From the NCBI GenBank assembly GCA_028687545.1, contig JAQTZZ010000066.1, positions 1-20,228 of the forward strand: a DNA stretch of 20,228 bases. Direction: 5' to 3'. A program made the translations under genes and the position numbers. The notes beneath the pieces are model-generated. The model was not told where the DNA came from and did no database searches. It saw nothing but the letters and a program-made list of their open reading frames with translations. The DNA is from Candidatus Wallbacteria bacterium. GTDB taxonomy: Bacteria; Muiribacteriota; JAQTZZ01. This document shows positions 1 through 7,450 of this stretch, in pieces (the stretch's first letter is position 1; every line of letters starts with the position of its first letter).

Positions 1-2
1 AA

Positions 3-3000
3 GTGCATGGAGGAGCTGCAGTCACAGGTGCAGTAGCATACAATGCAGACACTCGTGTCGCGATCTTCACTCCAGGAACCATCCTGACAGGCAGCACTGT
101 CTATGACGTTGCGATCAGCACAGGAGCCAAAGACCTGGCAGGCAATGCAGTGGCCAGTGAAGTCAGCTGGAGCTTTACAACTATCGATACCAGCATACCC
201 TATGTCATTTCCCATGTTCCTGCTGCAGATGCTGTTGACGTGGCTGCCAAATCAGTTATTACAGCCACATTCAGCGAAGCCATGAACGAGACCTCGCTAA
301 CCACCCCTGGCACTTTTTTTGTGATCAAAAACCCTTGGTATACAAGCGGTCCAGTTCCAGCCAGACCAATACCCTCAACGGTTGAGGGTTCAGTAACATA
401 CAATTCAGAAACCAGGACAGCAACCTTTACTCCTGCAGCAGACATGTCGGGATACACTGATTATGCGGTCACGATCACTACAGCTGCCAAAGATGTGGCA
501 GGCAATGCAATGACCAAAGAAGTCAGCTGGAACTATAAAACCATCGATACCTACCCACCCTATGTTTCTTCCCATGTGCCGGATACTGATGCCACAGACG
601 TCCTGCTGGACTCGGTAATTACAGCCATCTTCGACGAGACGATGGAAGCTGCCTCGATCACTGCATCAGACGCTATTGTCGTGATGCGGAATGCCCCCCT
701 GCCAGGCGGGCCTGCTCAAGGCGATACTGAAACAGGGATCGACGGCACAGTGACTTATGACAATTCCACCAGGACCACAACCTTTACCCCGACTTCCAAT
801 CTAACAGCCGGTTATAACTATTCTGTCACCATCACAGGTGCCAAAGACAAAACAGGCAATGCGATGACAGTTCCGGAGACCTGGAGCTTTTCCACAACAG
901 CCGACAATGTCAATCCCACAGTGAACGGCACTACCCCTGCAGCAAGCGCTACTGGCGTTGCACTCGACGCGGCATTCACAGTTGATTTCAGCGAGGCATT
1001 GAGAGCTTCTACTATCGTTTCCCCTGCCACAACCCTGACAGTAGTGACGGAATCCGGCGGAACAACTGTTGAAGGTACTGTGACTTACAGTGATGTTGGG
1101 ACACATACAGCAACCTTTACTCCCACAGCTCCTCTCACGGCCAATACCAGATATAATTTCAGGATCAATGAAGGTGTCAAAGACCTGGCAGGAAATCCAT
1201 TGAGTATCATAGGAAATTCCTGGGACTTTGCCACAGGCCCTCTGCCTGAAGTGACCTCCACAACTCCTGACGACGGAGCCTTTGGAGTGGCTGAGGGAGT
1301 GACCCAGATCAAAGCGTATTTCAGCGAGACAATGGAAGCGTCTTCAATCACCGGAAGTACCTTTTTCGTGAGGATGAACGCTCCGATTCCAGGCGGTCCG
1401 GTTCCGGGTAAATATTCATCAGTCAGCGGCACTGTGACTTATGAAGCTGTTACCAGAACAGCTGTCTTCACCCCGGATTCCCCTTTCCTGTATCCTGACG
1501 CTCCATATTCTGCGACAATAACCACTGCAGCTGAAGATCCGGCAGGAAACCCTCTGGCCAAAGACTATACCTGGTACTTCACCACAGGGCCTTCGCCCTA
1601 TGTGACCGTCAAAGTCCCTGCCGACAATTCCACTGAAGTGGCTGTGAATTCTACAGTTCAGGCTGTATTCAATGAAGAAATAGACGAGACGGCAATCAAG
1701 GCTGCAGGCGCCTTTACCGTGAAAGCCGGGGATGCTGCAGCAGATGGAACAGTGTCTTTCGATAGCGGAACCCATACTGCGACCTTCACTCCTACGAACA
1801 AGCTGGCTGCAAACACCACCTATACTGCGAAAGTCACTACAGCCAAAGATCTGGCAGGAAATCCTCTCACGAGTGAAGTGTCCTGGAGCTTTACAACTGA
1901 CAGCATAGCGCCTACAGTGATTTCCACTGTCCCAGTTAATAATTCCACTGAGGTCGCTGTAAGTTCGACGATCAAAGCCATCTTCAGCGAAGCTATGGAT
2001 ACTGACTCAATCACAACCTCAGGTACATTTGTGGTGATGATTACAGGTCCAGCCTCAGGAGGTCCGGTTCCTGGAACAACTCCCTACCCCATACCGGTTG
2101 ACGGTACAGTGACCTGCGATTCAGCTACCAGGACCGCGACTTTTACACCTGCTGCCAGTCTGTCTAAAGGCAAAGTTTATGCAGCCAAGATCAATACAAC
2201 TGCCAAAGACCTGGCAGGGTATAATTTGGCCGGCAGCGTCACCTGGAGTTTTACAGTTGGAGATACGGTTAAACCCACTGTAACTTCCAGTTCCCCTGAA
2301 AATAACGCATATGTACCCTTGGCTACCTGGCCGACAGCCACTTTCAGCGAAGCGATGGACCCGGACACGATCACCTCTGACACCTTTGTCGTGAAGGATT
2401 ATTCTGATACTCCGCTTCCCTGCACAGTAACATATAATGCGGAAACCAGGACAGCCACCTTAAAGCCAACCGCCGGTTTGAAGCATTACTGGACCTATAC
2501 TGCCACTGTAACCACCAGCGCCAGGGATCTGGCAGGCAACGGATTGGCAAGTGACTTTGTCTGGCACTTTGTAGGCAATGACACAATCCCGCCAACTGTG
2601 AGCGTTACAGACCCTGTCAACAGTTCCACTGAAGTTGCAGTAAGTTCGACGATCAAAGCCATCTTCAGCGAGGCTATGGATGCAGACACGATCACCAACA
2701 CTGGCACCTTTGTTGTGATGATGACTGGCCCGGCTGCAGGTGGTCCGGTTCCTGGAGTAATTCCATACCCAGTTCAGGTTGATGGTACAGTAACTTATGA
2801 TGCGGATACCAGGACTGCGACCTTCACACCTGCTGCCAGCCTGACAGGCCGCAAAGTTTATGGAGTCACGATCAGCACTGCTGCCAAGGATCTGGCAGGA
2901 AATTCTCTCACGGGTGAAGTGTCCTGGAACTTTACAACAGACACCATAGCTCCTGCCGTGATTTCCACTGCCCCTGGCAACAATTCCACTGAAATTGCTA

Positions 3001-3605
3001 TAAGTTCGACCATTAAAGCGATCTTCAGCGAGGCGATGGACACGTCCTCAGTCACAGCTTCAGGTACTTTTACTTTGACCCTGGACCATGTGCTTCCAGG
3101 CGGACCTGTTCCAGGCGGTGGTGGGACAGTTTCGGGCACAGTAACTTACGATTTTGCCACCAGAACCGCAACCTTCACGCCTTCAGCCAACCTGACAGCC
3201 AACTCGGTGTATGTTGCCAGAGTCACCACAGCTGCCAAAGACCTGGCAGCAATTCCATTGGCCAGCGAATCAACCTGGACTTTTACAACACAGACAGATG
3301 TCACTCCACCAACTGTAAGTTTCACATATTCCGGATACGGTGGCAGGAACCCATTAACCGCGACCTTCAGCGAAGCGATGGATGAATCAACTATCAACGA
3401 AACAACCTTTACAGTGGATGAGTTTTCAACTCCAGTTGACGGCGTAGTAACTTACGATGCGGTGAACAAAAAAGCGTACTTTACACCCTCCAGCGATTGG
3501 GGATATGGCTGTCATTTCGCCACGATCACCACAGATGTTAAAGATCTGGCAGGTAATTCAATTGAAGCAGTTAGTCCATACCATTTTCATCCTGCGGGTA
3601 TTTGA
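3..3605 (+). CDS. Multi-domain Big_5 (SbsA Ig-like) repeat protein, 5'-truncated
   Basis: The reading frame is open from the window edge to a TGA at 3603-3605, so the gene start lies outside; the GTG at position 3 is not a credible start. The 1200 visible residues are one partial and ten full tandem Ig-like units, beginning near residues 64, 184, 302, 413, 530, 634, 755, 861, 981 and 1100. Each unit shows the Big_5 pattern: a P-x-V opening, F-S-E-A-M-D, G-T-V-T-Y, T-R-T-A-T-F-T-P, A-K-D-L-A-G-N and a closing W-S-F-T-T. Such domains usually form rigid extracellular stalks in surface-layer, adhesin or secreted-enzyme proteins. No catalytic domain, membrane segment, LPXTG motif or recognisable C-terminal sorting domain is present; the protein stops right after the last unit, so any signal peptide or enzymatic part must lie upstream. 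Family assignment is firm; the role as surface stalk or adhesin is inference. Confidence 0.9.
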   Translation: MHGGAAVTGAVAYNADTRVAIFTPGTILTGSTVYDVAISTGAKDLAGNAVASEVSWSFTTIDTSIPYVISHVPAADAVDVAAKSVITATFSEAMNETSLTTPGTFFVIKNPWYTSGPVPARPIPSTVEGSVTYNSETRTATFTPAADMSGYTDYAVTITTAAKDVAGNAMTKEVSWNYKTIDTYPPYVSSHVPDTDATDVLLDSVITAIFDETMEAASITASDAIVVMRNAPLPGGPAQGDTETGIDGTVTYDNSTRTTTFTPTSNLTAGYNYSVTITGAKDKTGNAMTVPETWSFSTTADNVNPTVNGTTPAASATGVALDAAFTVDFSEALRASTIVSPATTLTVVTESGGTTVEGTVTYSDVGTHTATFTPTAPLTANTRYNFRINEGVKDLAGNPLSIIGNSWDFATGPLPEVTSTTPDDGAFGVAEGVTQIKAYFSETMEASSITGSTFFVRMNAPIPGGPVPGKYSSVSGTVTYEAVTRTAVFTPDSPFLYPDAPYSATITTAAEDPAGNPLAKDYTWYFTTGPSPYVTVKVPADNSTEVAVNSTVQAVFNEEIDETAIKAAGAFTVKAGDAAADGTVSFDSGTHTATFTPTNKLAANTTYTAKVTTAKDLAGNPLTSEVSWSFTTDSIAPTVISTVPVNNSTEVAVSSTIKAIFSEAMDTDSITTSGTFVVMITGPASGGPVPGTTPYPIPVDGTVTCDSATRTATFTPAASLSKGKVYAAKINTTAKDLAGYNLAGSVTWSFTVGDTVKPTVTSSSPENNAYVPLATWPTATFSEAMDPDTITSDTFVVKDYSDTPLPCTVTYNAETRTATLKPTAGLKHYWTYTATVTTSARDLAGNGLASDFVWHFVGNDTIPPTVSVTDPVNSSTEVAVSSTIKAIFSEAMDADTITNTGTFVVMMTGPAAGGPVPGVIPYPVQVDGTVTYDADTRTATFTPAASLTGRKVYGVTISTAAKDLAGNSLTGEVSWNFTTDTIAPAVISTAPGNNSTEIAISSTIKAIFSEAMDTSSVTASGTFTLTLDHVLPGGPVPGGGGTVSGTVTYDFATRTATFTPSANLTANSVYVARVTTAAKDLAAIPLASESTWTFTTQTDVTPPTVSFTYSGYGGRNPLTATFSEAMDESTINETTFTVDEFSTPVDGVVTYDAVNKKAYFTPSSDWGYGCHFATITTDVKDLAGNSIEAVSPYHFHPAGI
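1959..1990 (+). repeat. Exact 32-bp direct repeat, copy 1 (second copy at 2640-2671)
   Basis: These 32 bases, encoding the V-S-S-T-I-K-A-I-F-S segment, recur without change at 2640-2671. The offset of 681 bp is 227 codons, so it is in frame and equals two Big_5 domains. A diverged third version starts near 3001. Identity at synonymous positions suggests recent duplication or gene conversion between these domains. Confidence 0.85.
2640..2671 (+). repeat. Exact 32-bp direct repeat, copy 2 (first copy at 1959-1990)
   Basis: This is the second copy of the 32-bp block, in the Big_5 unit that starts near 2583. The two host units also share T-G-P-A-x-G-G-P-V-P-G and the motif F-T-P-A-A-S-L, so the similarity extends across the whole domain. 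Confidence 0.85.
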
Positions 3606-3705
3606 GCCATGTGAAGTTAGGAGTGATTGTAGGATAGTAAAACGAAGCAGGCTAATAAGGGATGATATTGTCCTCTTTCATACTGCTTTCTGTAAGCCTT
3701 CCAAC

Positions 3706-3753
3706 GGGGTCAGGTTGTGGTCAGGGTAAGACATGATGGCACAACCAGACCCC
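3706..3753. repeat. REP-like imperfect palindrome in intergenic region
   Basis: The arms GGGGTCAGGTTGTG (3706-3719) and CACAACCAGACCCC (3740-3753) pair at 13 of 14 positions (one A-A mismatch) around a 20-nt loop. A further GACCCC at 3763-3768 could replace the right arm's end. No T-run follows on the plus strand, so it is a poor intrinsic terminator. GGGGTC/GACCCC-ended palindromes resemble REP elements moved by RAYT-type transposases; that parallel is recalled, not searched. The rest of the 213-bp gap between 3605 and 3819 shows nothing else I can name apart from the predicted promoter next to the ABC gene. Confidence 0.6.
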
Positions 3754-3781
3754 GATCTTTGTGACCCCGGTCTCTGCATGA

Positions 3782-3810
3782 TTGCAAATCCGGCTCAGGC
3801 AAAATAAACT
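3782..3810 (+). promoter_or_regulatory. Possible promoter of the ABC exporter operon (leaderless)
   Basis: TTGCAA (3782-3787), a 17-bp spacer and TAAACT (3805-3810) resemble a sigma-70-type promoter, each hexamer matching consensus at 4 of 6 positions. The -10 box ends 8 nt before the ATG at 3819. Transcription would therefore begin at or next to the start codon, consistent with the lack of a Shine-Dalgarno sequence there. Confidence 0.35.
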
Positions 3811-3827
3811 GTCCGTTAATGGACGGT
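3808..3827. promoter_or_regulatory. Operator-like palindrome across the ABC start codon
   Basis: ACTGTCCGTTAATGGACGGT pairs with itself at 8 of 10 positions around its centre, with GTCC and GGAC as the core half-sites. It overlaps the predicted -10 box, the likely transcription start and the ATG. A bound regulator there would block initiation. A chance palindrome of this quality is possible. Confidence 0.25.
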
Positions 3828-5600
3828 AAAAGCATTCCTTTTTTGAAGCGACTGCTGCCCTATTTCGGCCTGCAGAAAAAGCGGCTGATTCTTTCTTTTA
3901 TCACAGTGATCGTGATCACCTGCGTGCAGCTCTGCCGCCCCATGATCCTGCGCTACATCATAGACAAGGCCATCCCGCACAAGGATCTCCAGATGGCCTT
4001 GAACGCAGGGCTGCTGTTCGTGCTCTGCCTGATTGTAGGAGCAGCTTTCGGATATCTCCAGACCCTGATCCTTTCCAGGGCAGGCATGGAGATCATCAGA
4101 GAGCTGAAATCCAGGGTTTTCAGCCATGTGCTCTCCCAGGGCATGAGCTTTTTCGACAAGAATCAGCCTGGCAAGCTTCTCTCACGCACAGAGTCGGATA
4201 CAGACAAGCTGAAAGACGTATTCACCCAGATGACCATGGCACTGCTGACCACCTCATTCATGCTGATCGGAATCCTGGCCATCATTCTGCGCGAACAGCC
4301 TGGTTTCGGGATCTGGCTGGTGATCCTCTCGCCCATACTTTTATTCTGCTTTCATTTCTACCTGGCTTTCATTTTCAAGCAATACACTTTGATCAGGGAA
4401 AAGAACGCGGAGCTCACCGGATACATTGCCGAGTATGTCCAGGGCGTGCCTCTGATCCAGCTTTATTCGATCAAACAGGCTGCCTGCAAAATGCTGCTGT
4501 TTTATCAGAACGAAAAAGTCAGGCTGGAAATGAAGGCCAATTTCGTGGACACCTGCATTTTCTGGTCAGCATTTTCCTTTATTTCCGAAGTACTGGTCTT
4601 CATCTGGCTTTTCATCTACAGCTGCGGAAAAATCTTCCAGAATCAAATGAGCATAGGCACAATGGTGATGTATTTCGAACTGACCCGCCAGTTTTTTTAT
4701 CCTCTGCTTGGCCTGTTGCAGACATTTTCACAGCTCCAGAGCAGCGTGGCTTCAGGCAACCGGATTTTCGAGCTTTTCGACACCAGGTCTGAGGTGCTTG
4801 ATAACATTCAGACAGAAGAAAAAGTCAGATTCAGCGGCTCCATAAATTTTGAAAACATTTCATTTTCATATGCCTTGGAACCTGTACTGAAAAATGTCAG
4901 TTTCGAAGTAAAAAAAGGCGAACATCTGGCGATCGTGGGAGCCTCAGGCTCAGGCAAAACCACCTGCACCAACCTGCTGCTGCGTTTCTATGATCCACAG
5001 TCAGGCCGCATCACTATCGACGGCAGGGACATCAGAAGTTACCGTCTCTCTGACTTGCGCCGCGACATCAGCCTGGTGCTTCAGGAAATCTATCTTTTCC
5101 CGGGCACTATCATGGAAAACCTCAAATTCAGCGATACCTCGCTTTCTGACGAGAGAGTCATTGAGGCGGCCAGGCTTCTCGGAGCCCATGAGTTCATCGC
5201 CAGGAAGCCAGACGGCTACAACACAGTGTTATCTGAACGGGGAGGGAACCTGTCATTGGGCGAGCGGCAGCTCCTTTCCTTCACCCGGGCTCTGATCAAA
5301 GATCCTGAAATCCTGATCCTGGACGAAGCCACCTCTTCTGTGGACGTGATCACAGAGCACAGGCTCCAGGAATCGCTTAAAAAACTGATGGAAGGCCGCA
5401 CTGCGATCATCATAGCCCACAGATTGTCCACCATCAGAAACGCAGACAAGATCCTGGTTTTTGAAAATGGAGAAATCGTGGAACAGGGTCGTCATGACGA
5501 TCTGCTGGCCAGAGGCGGAATCTATGACAGGCTGATAAAAATACAGGCTGTAGCCAGTTGCCTGCAGCAGAAAATATTGAGTGCTGAAGGTAGCCCATGA
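3819..5600 (+). CDS. Heterodimeric ABC exporter subunit A (TMD-NBD, consensus Walker B, degenerate signature)
   Basis: This 593-residue half-transporter has six hydrophobic segments in residues about 22-305, with an exporter-type cytoplasmic loop (F-F-D-K-N-Q-P-G-K-L-L-S-R), then a nucleotide-binding domain. Visible motifs are Walker A GASGSGKTT (374-382), a Q-loop glutamine in V-L-Q-E, Walker B ILILDE with catalytic Glu503, and an H-loop His534. The ABC signature is altered to LSLGE (478-482) instead of LSGGQ. Known heterodimers such as TM287/288, BmrCD and LmrCD have one subunit like this, which keeps the catalytic Glu but spoils the signature used by the partner's site. The gene overlaps the next one by ATGA, so the two are almost certainly co-translated. 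Likely role is ATP-driven export of a drug, lipid or peptide; the substrate cannot be read from sequence. No convincing Shine-Dalgarno sequence precedes the ATG. Confidence 0.93.
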   Translation: MDGKSIPFLKRLLPYFGLQKKRLILSFITVIVITCVQLCRPMILRYIIDKAIPHKDLQMALNAGLLFVLCLIVGAAFGYLQTLILSRAGMEIIRELKSRVFSHVLSQGMSFFDKNQPGKLLSRTESDTDKLKDVFTQMTMALLTTSFMLIGILAIILREQPGFGIWLVILSPILLFCFHFYLAFIFKQYTLIREKNAELTGYIAEYVQGVPLIQLYSIKQAACKMLLFYQNEKVRLEMKANFVDTCIFWSAFSFISEVLVFIWLFIYSCGKIFQNQMSIGTMVMYFELTRQFFYPLLGLLQTFSQLQSSVASGNRIFELFDTRSEVLDNIQTEEKVRFSGSINFENISFSYALEPVLKNVSFEVKKGEHLAIVGASGSGKTTCTNLLLRFYDPQSGRITIDGRDIRSYRLSDLRRDISLVLQEIYLFPGTIMENLKFSDTSLSDERVIEAARLLGAHEFIARKPDGYNTVLSERGGNLSLGERQLLSFTRALIKDPEILILDEATSSVDVITEHRLQESLKKLMEGRTAIIIAHRLSTIRNADKILVFENGEIVEQGRHDDLLARGGIYDRLIKIQAVASCLQQKILSAEGSP

Positions 5601-7441
5601 TTTTCCAGACTGAGCAAAGCCTAAAAAAGCCTTTTTCGTATTATTTCGGCTGGGTTTGGAAAAATTATCTGCCCCATCTTCCGATGGTCCTGATGATGAT
5701 GTTTCTCACTGTTCTATCCACTACCGTAAGCGTACTCTATCCAAGGCTTTCCAAATACATTATCGATAAAATGACTGTCAACCTGGGGCTTTATTCGCAG
5801 GGAAAAATCGCGATGCCTGACATACTCGCAGAACGCGACAAGACCATCTGCCTGATACTGATACTGGGCCTGGGCCTGATAATATCGCAGGTTTACCCGT
5901 ATTTCCGCGCCAAAATGAACTTCTTTTTTGAAACTCTGTTCAGGGAAAGATACTTCAAGGTGCTGCTGGAAAAGAACTACCGCTTTTTCCTCAGATACAG
6001 GACAGGCGACATAGTCACCAGGCTTACTGATGACATCAAATGCTGGCCGCCTGGCATAGCCTGGTTCATCTGTTCAGGAATTTTCCGGGGATTCAACTCG
6101 AGCTGCACGATCTTCTTCTGCTTTGTCAGCATGCTGCTTTTGAACGTCAAGCTCGCCATTCTCTCTGCTTCCACCCTGCCGTTCATGTTCCTGTTCTTCG
6201 TCAAGCTCAGGCAGAAAATCGAGGTCCTGTCCAAAAAAAACCAGGAAGCCATCTCCCAGACCAATGATTTCCTGGAATCCGCCTATTCAGGCATCAAGAT
6301 CGTCAAATCCTTCAATGCCGAAGCCACACAAACCAGAGGTTTCAAAGAGCTGCTGGAAAAAAGAATGGGTATGGAAATGAAGCTGGTGAGGATGGACGGC
6401 CTGTTCTCTGTTTACTTCGAGTTCATTAATTACCTGGGCCAGGTCGTAGTGCTCCTCCTGGGCGGAATGATGGCAATCAGGGGGGAAATCACGATCGGTG
6501 ATTACTATGCCTTTTATACCTATCTGGGGATGATCATCTGGCCCCTGCTGGACCTGCCCAGAATGTTCGTGACAGCCTCCCAGTCTTTCGTGGCCATAGA
6601 CAGGCTCGAAGAGATGGAAGAATTCGAAGCTGATCATCCCGATTATCAGAGTGGAGATCAGAAAACAGGCGGCATCGAAACTCTGGAATTCAGGAATATC
6701 AGCTTCACCTATCCGGCACGGATTCAGGAAAATACGGATGAAACGCAGCCTAAGCCTGAAATCAAATCAAAACCGGGTTTCGGGATGAAACAGATCAGTT
6801 TCACACTGCAAAAGGGCGAGAAAGTGGCGATAGTCGGCAAAATCGGTTCGGGAAAGACTACGATTCTGAATCTTGTCTCAGGATTCCTGCTGCAGGACTC
6901 AGGCTCAATTCTGATCAACAGCGTACCTCTGACCAGTCTGGACAAAGAGGCATTCAGGCAGAAAATCGGTTATGTGCAGCAGGAACCCAACATTTTCTCT
7001 GAAAGCGTGAAAACAAACATCGATTTCTGGAGGGATTACGGGGAAGACTGGATCAGCCATTGCGCTAAAACTGCCCAGCTCGAAGAAGATATTAAAAAAT
7101 TCCCGGCAGGCTATGCTGAAAAAATCGGGCAGCGCGGCATCACGCTTTCCGGCGGACAGCGCCAACGCATTTCCATTGCCAGAGCCCTGGCTGGAAAGCC
7201 TGAGCTTTTCCTGATGGATGACGTCACCTCTAGTCTTGATGCGGAAAATGAGCAGAATTTCTGGCAGGAAGTGGAGGGCGAATTTCCTGGAATCACGTCC
7301 CTGATAGTCACTCACAGGCTTTCCACTGCCCAGAAAGCCGACAGGATCATAGTGCTGGCCGACGGCCGCATCGAAGCCATCGGCACCCATGCCGAACTGA
7401 TCGATAAAAGCGCTACTTACAGGGAACTGATCAGCAAGTGA
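5597..7441 (+). CDS. Heterodimeric ABC exporter subunit B (TMD-NBD, canonical signature, Asp in place of catalytic Glu)
   Basis: This 614-residue half-transporter has six predicted membrane segments and a C-terminal nucleotide-binding domain. Walker A is GKIGSGKTT (414-422), the signature is canonical LSGGQ (517-521), and the H-loop His is 573. Walker B reads FLMDD, with Asp542 where catalytic Glu is expected. This is the mirror image of subunit A: the degenerate site is formed by this Walker A/B and A's LSLGE, while the competent site is A's Walker A/B with this LSGGQ. The same arrangement is known in TM287. A charged insert of roughly 20 residues (Q-E-N-T-D-E-T-Q-P-K-P-E) interrupts the first beta-strands of the NBD. 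Translation is coupled to subunit A through ATGA, with GAAGG at 5586-5590 as ribosome binding site. The stop is only 9 bp from the convergent stop of the binding-protein gene, leaving no room for a dedicated terminator. Confidence 0.93.
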   Translation: MIFQTEQSLKKPFSYYFGWVWKNYLPHLPMVLMMMFLTVLSTTVSVLYPRLSKYIIDKMTVNLGLYSQGKIAMPDILAERDKTICLILILGLGLIISQVYPYFRAKMNFFFETLFRERYFKVLLEKNYRFFLRYRTGDIVTRLTDDIKCWPPGIAWFICSGIFRGFNSSCTIFFCFVSMLLLNVKLAILSASTLPFMFLFFVKLRQKIEVLSKKNQEAISQTNDFLESAYSGIKIVKSFNAEATQTRGFKELLEKRMGMEMKLVRMDGLFSVYFEFINYLGQVVVLLLGGMMAIRGEITIGDYYAFYTYLGMIIWPLLDLPRMFVTASQSFVAIDRLEEMEEFEADHPDYQSGDQKTGGIETLEFRNISFTYPARIQENTDETQPKPEIKSKPGFGMKQISFTLQKGEKVAIVGKIGSGKTTILNLVSGFLLQDSGSILINSVPLTSLDKEAFRQKIGYVQQEPNIFSESVKTNIDFWRDYGEDWISHCAKTAQLEEDIKKFPAGYAEKIGQRGITLSGGQRQRISIARALAGKPELFLMDDVTSSLDAENEQNFWQEVEGEFPGITSLIVTHRLSTAQKADRIIVLADGRIEAIGTHAELIDKSATYRELISK

Positions 7442-7450
7442 AAACCTGGA

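Larger units (their letters stand above)
192..3602 (+). repeat. Tandem array of ten complete Big_5-coding units in two length classes
   Basis: Units begin near nucleotides 192, 552, 906, 1239, 1590, 1902, 2265, 2583, 2943 and 3300; a partial unit precedes them. Six units are long (117-120 residues; starts 192, 552, 1239, 1902, 2583, 2943) and carry a Gly/Pro-rich loop, usually G-G-P-V-P-G. Four are short (101-111 residues; starts 906, 1590, 2265, 3300) and lack the loop. Counts were made by eye from the translation. Confidence 0.85.

Noticed and set aside
801-3397. Many long antisense reading frames opposite the Big_5 gene, some similar to each other
   Set aside because: Their mutual similarity only mirrors the tandem repeats and codon bias of the sense gene; they lack ribosome binding sites and domain signatures.
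7442-7450. Bidirectional terminator between the convergent ABC and binding-protein genes
   Set aside because: Only 9 bp separate the stops and I see no stem with a T-run on either strand there.
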